In this document: piece after piece, positions 1-21,756 of the stretch | How positions within the stretch are numbered: position 1 is the stretch's first letter | Layout of the letters: each line of letters begins with the position of its first letter | Assembly (NCBI GenBank): GCA_009823395.1 | Contig: CM020514.1 | Location: 13,437,466 to 13,501,465, forward strand | DNA from: Thamnaconus septentrionalis | Taxonomy: Eukaryota > Chordata > Actinopteri > Tetraodontiformes > Monacanthidae | Length of the DNA stretch: 64,000 bases | Direction: 5' to 3' | Translations under genes and position numbers: made by a program | The notes under the pieces: model-generated | Databases searched by the model: none | What the model was told of the DNA's origin: nothing | What the model saw: the letters and a program-made list of their open reading frames with translations, nothing else

Positions 1-5
1 CACGG
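1..5 (+). CDS. fmnl2: fmnl2 upstream exon, last 5 bases
   Basis: The window starts with C-ACG-G followed by a GTAACG donor at base 6. ACG codes Thr and the leftover G completes GAT (Asp) with the 3387 exon or GTG (Val) with the 1361 exon. This fits the IIT-D junction of FMNL2 as I recall it. The rest of the exon is left of the window. Confidence 0.6.
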
Positions 6-30
6 GTAACGTCACGGAGGCCTGGCCCCT

Positions 31-85
<55 letters not shown>

Positions 86-3000
86 ATACACGTGCTCTGC
101 ATGAAGGTTTCCGCTGGGCCTCAACATTCAGCCATTAACAAACGGGGATCGTCGAAAAAGCAACTAACATTAGCAAAATAAATTGGCTGTCGGATGTTTG
201 TGAACCGAGAGGTTTTAACGACCCGCTGAGTCCAAACATGAGGCGACAGCTGGGCCTAATCCGCAGACGCTGGACTCGAACGTGTCCAGTGATCGTTGCT
301 TACCTTTGTTCTGCTCTGTCATTGCTTCGTAACACCAGCTGTGAACGGGGGCTGACCAGGAAGTGACCAACACCCGTCAGTTGTAGTAACCCGATGCTTT
401 CGCAAGCCCGTTTTTCCCTGCAAGGTGGCGGTTCAAGTTCTGGAGCACAGCCTAAAGCAAATTCTCAATATATTTTTTCTGATAGTTATGAATTATGACA
501 CTTTACACACAAGCTTGCAAACTGTGTCCCTGAGTAGAAATAATTCAAGGCTCACTGTGTAACATTTAAAGGGACTCATTGACATAAAGTGAAAAAACAG
601 ACACACAAATACCTTTGTAGCTCATCAGCGTCACTATAATCACTGTAAGTTTTACGTTTGTTTGCTAACAATAATAATAATAATGTATATTTGCATTAAG
701 AGCAACTTAACGAAGGAGGCCGTAATGTGCCCCCATGTTTCTGCAGTAGCCCTGAGCATCAGCCTGCTCAAGCTTTCATCAGCAACATCAGAAAAGAAAA
801 AACAATGTACAATTGTGCAATATACTTTCTTACCACTAGATGCTGCTAGATTTTGGGCTTTTAAGCAGGTACAGCTCCAACTGTTCGACCCATACAGGAT
901 TTTTAGGCTGGTACTGGTTTAATAAAGCATATGAATAATTTCCCATTGTTCATAACAACGTACATTTAGAATACAGTAACACAATACAATTGGATTTCGC
1001 TACATAAAATTTAGAGAGTGGATTTAGATGTAATGGTTCACCAAGTGTTTAAAGCTTTAACCTCATCGTTCTGAGATCATCTCATCCCTCCAAGATTTCC
1101 TCTCTACAATGACTTAGCTTAGTTTACTAAAAACAAAAACGTGATTATTTTTCTGCCACTGGAATCGATGTGATAATAAACCCCATGCCCCGCCGTAGAG
1201 TTGACGCTACTTCCTGATGCCGCCGTCGGGGAAACTCGCTCGGTGCTAACCAGAGCCAAACGGCCCCTCCTCCCTGCAGGAGCCTCCTTTGCTTCTCTCA
1301 CATTGTCATGTTGTGTCTTGTGTCTTGTCCTGGCTGTTGTCCTTGTCCTTCTCGATGCAGTGCTGAAGACGGTGCCCTTTACCGCCCGCACCGCCAAGCG
1401 CGGCTCTCGGTTCTTCTGCGAGCCCGCCCTCAATGAGGAGTACCATTACTAAGCTCATAGAACTGTCTCTCTTCTCTAAGGTTGCTGGAACAAAAACATA
1501 CTCTTCTTCTTTGTGATCCCCGTACCCCCCGCCCCCCTACACACACATACACACCCAAACCCCCTTCCAACCCCAGCATGCCCCGTCAAACCGCCCCTTC
1601 CCACTTCTTAACCGTCCCGAACTCGGACATGAGACGTGCACGCGTGTCGTCCACGAGCGCATGCGGTTCCGTGTGTTCCCCCCGTTGTTCTCCCGTTCTC
1701 AGCATGACTTTCAGGGCTAACCACGTTTTTGTTTTGTTTTATAACACAACCATCTGCATGGAGTGACACACCATCATTCCTCATCGTTTGTTGTCAAACC
1801 ACAGCAAAGCATAATGCCACAGGAGGACGAACCAGACCCTGTGCTGCCATCTGGTGGTGGCAAATTGAATTGAATGCCAAACACTCCTCTGGTTGCCCTG
1901 TGGCATCATCACTTGCTTCATTTGTGTGTTCATGTTTTTGATTGAAAATGTTTGTTGTTTGTTTTTGCTGTCACATCACTGCAGCTGCAGACACGGCATC
2001 CTGCTTCCCCGCCGCTATTCCCACAAGGCATCACTGCTTCCCCTCCCCCCTCACCTCCTTCGCCCCTGTTTGCAATGCCTGCCTTCGAAGTGGCTCTCCC
2101 TGCACTGCCGGGCATCGCTAATGTACTGCATGAGCAGCTGCTTTATAGGGATGACTGTTTGCGTAGAAGGAGTCGGGCTGCCGTCAAGATGTAACGATAT
2201 CAGAATCTCACAGTAATACGTCGCCTCTCGGGTAACAAGCCCAGTGTGTGATAGTCACACATCCTGGAACAGTTTTGCAATATTCAGTATCTTCTAGCAA
2301 GAACTACCATTTTCTCTCTTTTTTTTTTTTTTTTTTTTTACTAAAGTTCATATCTGTGCAAAGGATGATGGGAAGGCACTGGGCCTGTGGTGGGTGCAGT
2401 TCCCTCTTCAAAAGTCCACGATGGCACCGAGACACGACAAACCCGCTGATATCGTTACATCACCAACTGCTAACACTCTTGTTCTGCTGTGCTTACGCTT
2501 CCTTTATTTATTTATTTACTTTGTAATTAACACAATAGCAGTCAGGGTTTCAAGGTTGCATGCATGCTTCTGCCTGACTTTCTCCTGAGTTTATTCTTTC
2601 AATTGAAGCATTTTTTTCTGTCTGCTGTATCCTGGAGCCAGTTGTGTATTTTTCTGTACTGTTTGATGGCGCGGGCTCCCCTCCTGTCCTGCTGGTGGCC
2701 ACTGTGTGAAGCAGACTGAGTTTGTAACACAAGAACAAGAAAGAAAGAAATTAGATAACAGAAAGACGCTTTGATTCCATCCCCCTCTCTCTCGCTGCCA
2801 GCCGTCTTCCTCCCCCCTCCTCCAGCTCCTGCAGCTTTGCTTTGCAGCGCTCTCCCAGCAAAGCCAGCTTCCATTCTTATTATTATTATTTTTTTTTAAC
2901 ATTTTCATTTTGTCTTCTCTTCATCCAGCACTAAAGAAGAATAATATTACTAAATTTCCCAATGTCTACTCGAGGGTAAGGAACTCCTCCAGTAGCTCTC

Positions 3001-3496
3001 CTGTAGTGGTGGATGTGTCCCAAACCTGGCAAGCATCTCTCTTTTACCTCATCCTCTCAGACTGTCCTCTCACTTCCGGGTTTTCTTTCCGGGTGTTTTC
3101 CCTCCCCATCACTGAATGTTTTAAGACGGATAACAAACTGGACTTCAATAATAATGATTTAAATCAATTATTCCCCCTCTCACTTACTTTATGGGTTTTA
3201 TAATTCCGCACCCAGCGGCCCTGAGAGTCGTCTCACAGGCGCCTGCGCTTCTTTCTTGTGTAAGAAACTCACGGTGCTTGAAGACACAGGCTGCCAGCAG
3301 TCAGAGCATGCGCACTCTTTCCAACACAAACAACTGCACACAGTTCGACTGACGGCTTTTATTTATCCTTTAATTCCCCTTCTCAGATCTGAGGAACCAG
3401 CCTTACAGGCGGGCGGACGCCGTGCGGCGGAGCGTCCGGCGGCGCTTCGACGACCAGAACCTGCGGCCAATGAATAACGGCGAGGTGGTCATGTGA
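1..3496 (+). CDS. fmnl2: fmnl2, formin-like 2 (3' end only, alternative last exons)
   Basis: FMNL2 is a diaphanous-related formin that nucleates and elongates actin filaments at lamellipodia and filopodia; its C-terminal DAD region takes part in autoinhibition. Only the C-terminal coding end is present. Bases 1-5 end an upstream exon that leaves one G of a codon (phase 1). Acceptors with the matching phase lie at 1361 and 3387. The 3387 exon encodes [13 protein letters not shown]... ending GEVVM, which matches the canonical basic C-terminus of FMNL2 (human ends -ITM, from memory). The 1361 exon encodes [15 protein letters not shown]... ending EEYHY, the known YHY-type terminus. The paralogue FMNL3 is a possible alternative, but the next gene (prpf40a) supports fmnl2. 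The a/b ohnologue is not resolved. Confidence 0.85.
34..83. repeat. (CA)n microsatellite
   Basis: A perfect CA run at the start of the fmnl2 intron, 28 bases after the shared donor. Confidence 0.97.
1361..1452 (+). CDS. fmnl2: fmnl2 alternative last exon, YHY type
   Basis: The acceptor (TTCTCGATGCAG) lies at 1349-1360. Two bases complete a Val codon with the shared donor, then comes [14 protein letters not shown]...EEYHY and a TAA at 1450-1452. Mammalian FMNL2 isoforms are named for their last residues, and this one matches the YHY form. I see no AATAAA close downstream before 4143, so its 3' UTR may run through the later exons. Confidence 0.8.
2929..2975 (+). CDS. fmnl2: fmnl2 candidate third alternative 3' exon
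   Basis: A strong pyrimidine tract and CAG precede 2929. The reading frame that fits the shared phase-1 donor gives [16 protein letters not shown], followed by a GTAAGG donor at 2976. Splicing to the exon at 3387 would then read ATC-TGA, adding one residue and stopping. Without that splice, the frame stays open into a serine-rich stretch and stops at 3201-3203. This could be another known FMNL2 terminus or a cryptic exon. The exon ends are inferred from the splice consensus only. Confidence 0.45.
3387..3496 (+). CDS. fmnl2: fmnl2 last exon, canonical basic DAD tail
   Basis: The acceptor CTTCTCAG ends at 3386. AT completes an Asp codon, then [16 protein letters not shown]...NNGEVVM runs to TGA at 3494-3496. 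The cluster of arginines is the basic segment that follows the DAD core in FMNL2/3. The last three residues are VVM here rather than the mammalian ITM. Confidence 0.88.
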
Positions 3497-5607
3497 TGAA
3501 AGGAAGCCAGCGAGGGGGAGAGGAGGGGCAAGTGGGAAGAAGTTTAGTTGGATGGGACGATGACGCGAAAGAAAGAAAGAGAGACCGGAAGTGGGACACG
3601 GAGTGGGGGAAAAAATGGAAGTGAAAGACGACGGCAAGGAGCGTGTAAATATGTTACTAAAGAATATTTGGTTATTCTGACTGTGTTGGAGCAACTTTGT
3701 CACTATGAAGGACCGAAAATACACGTTGCGGGACTGAGTTGAATGTGTGTGAACGGTTGATGCAGAAACCTTCGACCAGCCAAGTGCCTGAACTTATGTC
3801 TCCCCTCCGACACGGCGGGTTTACGTCACTCTGTCTTCTATGAGCAATATAAAGTCGACCGCGGCTTTATTTTTTCTTTATATACAACAAAAAAAGAAAA
3901 AACGAGCAGACTTGCAGCGGCCTTAAGAGTCACGTCAAGAAGAGATACTTCCTGGGAAGCAGGATGTAGAATGTATGGGAGGAGCTCCCTCTAGCGGTCA
4001 CACCTGGTAGGACTGTTGAGTCGGACGCTTCCCGCGTTGGTCCTCATGCTTTACATTCCGCACTTTTTCCACATCTCATGAGACTTTTACAACTGTGAGT
4101 AAACATATATATATATATATATAGATATACATATATTTTGAAAATAAAGGGCTGTTGATCGGGCACGAAAGAGGTGAGAAGATAAAGAGGATACAGAGAG
4201 GAACAAAACTGTCAAGATTAAATGACAGTAACAGGATCAGAGTGAATCTGCCCTGTGTTTGTAGCTCCTAATCCATCATCTTCTGCGTAATTTATGACAA
4301 AACAAGGTTAGCATTCCTGTCGGAGTAGTTGGTGTGTTTACTGGGAACAGTTAATTCCACTGCAGAATAAATGAGCCAGCAACAGAGTTACATACAAGAG
4401 GAAAAAAAAACAAACACTACCAAATGTCGAAACTGCATGAAAAACAAACATGAAAACGACAGCCTGACCATACTGGATCTTTTGAGCTTAACTGGATTTA
4501 ACTTTAAATTTCACCTGATTGATTTTCTCATTTCAAAGCCACTGTCTACTCACTGTTGTAATTTTAATGTATAGTATTTAACCACTCAAAAGATTCCTCT
4601 AAGTTTGTGTTTTCCGTCTATGTCAAAAGTAAAACCACGTAAATCGAAAAACTTCCCTAAATGTACAGATATTTTGCTACAAAGTTTTTTTGGTTCTGTT
4701 TTTTGTTATGTTTTACTTAATTCACATTACCAGACGGTCAATGTTGTACATATTGTTTAAACAAAAAAAGTTTTCATTGCCTTGTGCTATACAACTTGAA
4801 TGTTATTTTAACTTATAGTTTTTTTTTGTCTCCATTTTTTTTTTTATGTTGTTTTTTTTCTTCTTATTGTCGTCCATATTTAATGAAGCCAAATGAATCT
4901 GCAGCGGTGCGTTCAGTGGCGGCGTCTTGCCGATGGCGGGCAGGCGGTGGGGGGTCGCTCGCTTTGCCTGCGGGGACGTCGCAGGAAGGTGGAGATCAGC
5001 CGTGACAACACACAGCATTCACCAGAGCGTTAAAGCTCACATATTCTGCCCATTTTCCTTAATATTTTTCACTCTGGACTGCAGTGGAGGAGGCCCACGC
5101 AATTATTCATCCAACTGAAAACTTCTGATGCTGAGAACGCAGCAAATTTAGCCTTCTGTTTACAGCGTTCTGCTAAAACGGATTCTTCCACACGATTGGA
5201 AGGGGACCAAAAACAGGAATTTACTGGTTCACTGACAGGATTAGAAGGCAGTGAAAAGGTGAATCCTATATATGAGCTCTTTAAACTATATGCTTGATGA
5301 GAGTAGTTGACTAGCTGCCCTGCGATTGGTCGGTTTCCTGGCTGTGACACGCCCACCTGCGTCAGCTCCCACTGAAGCTCGCGCTGCCGTTCATCTAGTC
5401 TCTCTCTCCACTTCACTGACTGTTCTAGTGACGTTTCTCTAACTGGACAATACTGGCATGTGTCTTCTGGTTTGTTTGTTTTTTATTCCACCAGAAATGT
5501 ATTTTAGGCAGGTTTGTGCTTATAACAAAAATAACAACCTTTTTTTTTTTTTCAAGAAAAAAGATGAAACTTAGGTAAAATGAGATTTACACATATGATT
5601 AAATAAA
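3497..5607 (+). other. fmnl2: fmnl2 3' untranslated region (probable)
   Basis: This is AT-rich sequence downstream of the stop with no coding signal. Candidate AATAAA signals lie at 4143-4148, 4366-4371 and 5602-5607. Which one is used cannot be decided from sequence alone. A short (AT)n run lies at 4105-4122. Confidence 0.5.
4143..4148 (+). promoter_or_regulatory. candidate poly(A) signal of fmnl2
   Basis: This is the first AATAAA I find after the canonical stop, about 650 bases downstream. The signals at 4366 and 5602 are alternatives. Confidence 0.4.
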
Positions 5608-7164
5608 CAATTTACATTGAAACTCAGTGTGTACATTTGTTTTTCGAGCTGAATATCTTTCACTATATGTGTGACGGGTGAGTGTCACTTGAATGTGTAT
5701 AATTGTAATTAAAAAAGGGGATTAAATTAACTATATCTAATTGTTGACAATGATATGGCTATTAGATTACACATTGCAGGAATATGATAGGATATTTAAA
5801 CAATAATATCCAATTTGCAATACACTTTGTGTTCAATTTACCGAAGTGGCTTCACACCAGGTGAAACTTTCAAAAATGCACTCAAAGGGAAAAGAAGCCA
5901 TTTCAGCCGGGAGAAGTTTCAAAGTAACAGACGTCTCTCTTCTCTGCAGAGAATCACACAGTTTTCAAAAATCAATAGATGTCCTTTATGTCATTTTAGC
6001 AGGATTGAATTGAGCTCAGTCTCGGAGCCCTCGAACACTTCTGGGAGGAGTTATTCACAAAAAAAACAACCCACTCATTCCGCACAGAGAGGGATTATGG
6101 GGAAGCGGATGGAAATTTCACACCATAAGCAAAAGGACTGGTATTTTTCACTAAACACCTCCATGACTGACTTGATAACCTCGCATGACTAGTTTACTAT
6201 CTGTTGAGCATCACTGGGAGTCACTGTAAATTCAAATGGATTATTTCCCTATTATTAATATAAGTTTTCTACTCTCACCTTCCTGGGGTCTTGCAGTGTG
6301 TGGGTTTATAGGGGGCTTCCTTCCCTCAGGGCGATGGGAACAGGAGGGTGCATGGCCCTGTTTGGGCCTTCCTCCATCCTGGCTGGTGGATCCATTTTAG
6401 GTGTCGCATGAATGAAGTTCAGACATTGGAAGAGAATCTTCAGCCTGCCTGGCTGGACCAGAGCAACCTGGCGGTGTTAACAACTGTGCTGGAATGGCAG
6501 TAAGTACCTCCCCCTGGTCTAGAAGTAGGACCTTGATTGTAGCCCAGCCTTCTTTTATGAGGAGTAGTAGCCTCACTCATGCAACAACCTTGCACCGCCT
6601 AAACAAACAATTGGACTCCTTAAAATTTCCTAAAGCCCCATAATTCATCACCTGCAAGTCCAGTTTAGGTGATTTTAGGTTTAGGTACAGCGGGGCTTCA
6701 AAGATGTATTTTGTTGTAATGCTTTGGTTCATTTTTCAATTGACATTACAAGTGTTTTCTGCATATTCCATGCTTTATTTTTTCCTCCTACGAAGTGGCT
6801 CATGAAAACACTCCATCTGTTCCTGCTCCAGCCCCCTCTTTCAAATTTTAGAACCCATTGTGGCCCACGAGTCAAAAAGTTTGCCCACCACTGGTCTAGG
6901 CTGTGGGTACAGGACCGAGGAAGCTCTTTGGATTCACCGATTCTAGTTAGGATTTCCAGCTGCTCTTCGAAGAATTATTCAAAACTGAGAAACCTTAAAA
7001 GAAGCCAACAAGCAAGAACATTCAGGAACAGAACATGTAATATTAAACCAAAGCACTGAAAAAAATTACCTCCAGAGGTCAAGAAATTCATTAAAGTCAA
7101 ACCTCCAGGTCTAGAAATCCAAGCTACTAACAGAATATAAGACAGGAGAATATCCATTGCAAGT
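5608..7164. other. fmnl2-prpf40a convergent intergenic spacer
   Basis: I see no convincing gene here. The open frames in it lack family resemblance. It contains a decayed hAT end at about 6856-6895 and otherwise unremarkable AT-rich DNA. Confidence 0.55.
6856..6895. mobile_element. hAT (Charlie-like) terminal remnant
   Basis: The text TGGCCCACGAGTCAAAAAG followed by TTTGCCCACCACTGG resembles the end of fish hAT elements that also appear at 39090-39158 and 44860-44888. No partner end was found. Confidence 0.45.
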
Positions 7165-7637
7165 TTTTCTTTATTACATTTCACTACAGTATCAGGATTA
7201 ACAGAAGCTCCAATTAAAACGCTCAAGTCGTTCCTCAAGATCAGCTGTAGCTCAGTCTGGTTGGTTCAACATGCTTTCAGCATGATGAAAAGTAGTTTCA
7301 AAATCTTTTTTTTTTTTTTTTTTTTAAACGCTTTTAATTGCATATAAAATAAAAAATGCTGCCATGGCAAAACATACAACTAGACCTAAAAATATTTTAA
7401 GCAGAAACAAACAAAAAACCTGACGGTTGATCAACTTTTTTTTTTTCCTCCTGGTAAAGTCAGTGTGGATCATCACTGTAGCAGAGATCAGCGACGCCTC
7501 AGTCATTCCAGAATGCGTGTGGCCAAACTGGTTACAGCCAGATGAGTTTAGAGGGGAATGCATGACAGTGGGAGTTTGACAAAATCAAAAAGTGATGGAG
7601 GGTGTGTGTGCTGGGTGGGGTGAAGGTGGAGGTGGCA
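7165..7637 (-). other. prpf40a: prpf40a 3' untranslated region (probable)
   Basis: This is the minus-strand continuation after the TGA at 7638-7640. Candidate signals on the minus strand are ATTAAA (plus TTTAAT, 7333-7338) and AATAAA (plus TTTATT, 7170-7175). A T-run on the plus strand at 7306-7325 is an A-run in the transcript sense. Confidence 0.45.
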
Positions 7638-19861
<12,224 letters not shown>

Positions 19862-20060
19862 GTTGAAAAGAGGCAAGAACCCCCCGACTAACTTGAGCAC
19901 CTCTCAACAACGAGTAAGCCGATTGGTTAAACTCGCCACCGACACTAGGCGGTCAAAGGTTACGATTACGTCGCCTCGTTCTGCGTTACAAATGTGCATA
20001 CATGCGCGTAAGACGACTGCCGCGTTTCCTGAACCCATTCTTCGAAGAAAACGATAGACG
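19862..20060 (-). promoter_or_regulatory. prpf40a: prpf40a 5' UTR and promoter region (inferred)
   Basis: This is the sequence upstream of the initiator ATG. It is richer in CpG than its surroundings, and plus ATTGG at 19922-19926 reads as a CCAAT box on the gene's strand. No TATA box is obvious, in line with a housekeeping promoter. The exact transcription start cannot be placed. Confidence 0.45.
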
Positions 20061-20675
20061 TTTACACATTACAAAATGATTTTATATTCAGAAAAGGAAA
20101 TACAATGAAAAAAAGATCTTTTGAAAAGCGTATTGGGGTTTGTATTGTACATTTTTTTTTGTAATAGAATTGCTATTTTGTTTAATCTTTGGAAATGTTT
20201 AAGACATGCACAGATCATTTTGCTAGATAAACCTTTACAACCCAGAGTGCAGCAGGAGAAAGCGGCATGATCAATGTGAACACCTTTCTATATATTTGTC
20301 ACATATTCACATTACATAATTAATAGATGTTAGAAAAGTGCATTAACGTAAAAAGCATTTTTAAAATTTCTCTAAACAGTCATCTCACCACTTTTTTCTA
20401 TCATGCACCTTTCTTCCTTTTGGGGGGCTTTATTTGACACATTGTTTTGTTACTTGCTACATGTTCAAGTAGCCTCCACTATTAGAAGCTGTACTCGCTG
20501 GCGTTCAGACATGGAGCAAAATTACCTTGGTGTATTGGGGATCATTTGGACAGCTGGCTGAAATTTTGCAATTATTGGCTTCTGTGACACAGTTCTCTGG
20601 CATTCTGTCGCTGGAATGATATCCGATGATGTTGGGAAATTGGAAAGTGGTGAGTGGAGAGTAAAGACTTCGCCC

Positions 20676-20677
<2 letters not shown>

Positions 20678-20728
<51 letters not shown>
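20678..20728. repeat. (CA)n microsatellite
   Basis: A perfect CA run of about 50 bp. Confidence 0.97.
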
Positions 20729-20730
<2 letters not shown>

Positions 20731-20879
20731 GTTTAAGCACCATTAATCCCACTTGGTATGTATTGCATTCTCTTTTTTTCTCCCACGTTTTCTGGCCCTG
20801 CATTGTTCATTCGAAATGGGGCAAATTGTCAGCTCTCTGAGTTAGTTTAGTTAGATAGTTATTTTAAACAGAGAACCAC

Positions 20880-21340
20880 TTTGTTTATTGACTCTTGCCT
20901 CATGCACAATTGGAATATATGCCACCAGACTCTTCATCTGCCGAGCATCTTTCTAGATAAGATGCTCACTGCTGTTGTTGAATGTGGAGATTATGAATTT
21001 AAGGGGCTATTAAAGAGTGGCGCATTAAAAATACAAAAGTCAGGAAAGATGAGTTTTCACTTATGATGGCAGCCAACTGATGTATTGTACGACAAGTAGG
21101 GGAGAATTGCCTATTCATTATCTCAACAAGTGCAACAGACAGCGACGTGGCCGGGAGGAGTGCTGATGGATTGAGCTTCATTAATGATGGGAGGCAGTAA
21201 ACCGCCACTGTGCATTACTTGTTGTCAGGGAGACAAACATTAAAACGAGGGATGAAGAAGCGTCGTCTTGCAAATGCAATTGGCTGGGCAGAACAATTAA
21301 AAAGACAGTTTAATGGCATGATTGGACATAAAATTTGAGA
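20880..21340. promoter_or_regulatory. candidate conserved non-coding element
   Basis: This is a non-repetitive, non-coding stretch with dense transcription-factor-like words: AACAATTAAAAAGACAG (SOX and homeodomain type, about 21292-21309), TAATGG and ATTAATGATGG. The function is an inference from texture only. Confidence 0.35.
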
Positions 21341-21619
21341 AAATGTTGGCATATTTCCTCAAATTGACACTAAAAAGTTTTTTAAGGAGGGCGATTTCAC
21401 TGCAGCCCTCCTGCCTTCCCTCTCCAAAGGAATCAATTTAGGAAGTAATGTCCAACTTTGTGGCCCGCTCACATTATTGATGACAATGACTATAGTTTAA
21501 GGACAAGTTTTCATAAAAAATGTTTAAAAGAAGCCAAAGCAACTTGAGCAAATGATTTAGATCAAAGGAACGAGTGTGTCTCCGCTTGAGCATCACACAC
21601 TGTACCTTCACTTAGCTAT

Positions 21620-21620
<1 letters not shown>

Positions 21621-21661
<41 letters not shown>
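21621..21661. repeat. (AC)n microsatellite
   Basis: A perfect AC run. A (GT)-rich run follows at 21706-21756, so the pair is an imperfect inverted repeat. Confidence 0.97.
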
Positions 21662-21663
<2 letters not shown>

Positions 21664-21705
21664 CTTCCGCCATCCTAACACAGTTTGCTTGTGTCTCATT
21701 TTTGT

Positions 21706-21756
21706 TTGTGTGTGTTGGTGTGTGTATGTGTGTGTGTGTGTGTATGCGCGCACGTG
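21706..21756. repeat. (GT)n imperfect microsatellite
   Basis: TG/GT repeats with interruptions, about 45 bp downstream of the complementary (AC)n run. Confidence 0.9.

Noticed and set aside
20505..20840. Cysteine/valine or threonine/histidine repeat proteins
   Set aside because: These are translations of (CA)n/(GT)n microsatellites. The same applies at 21576, 46024, 47274, 47356 and 54099-54469.
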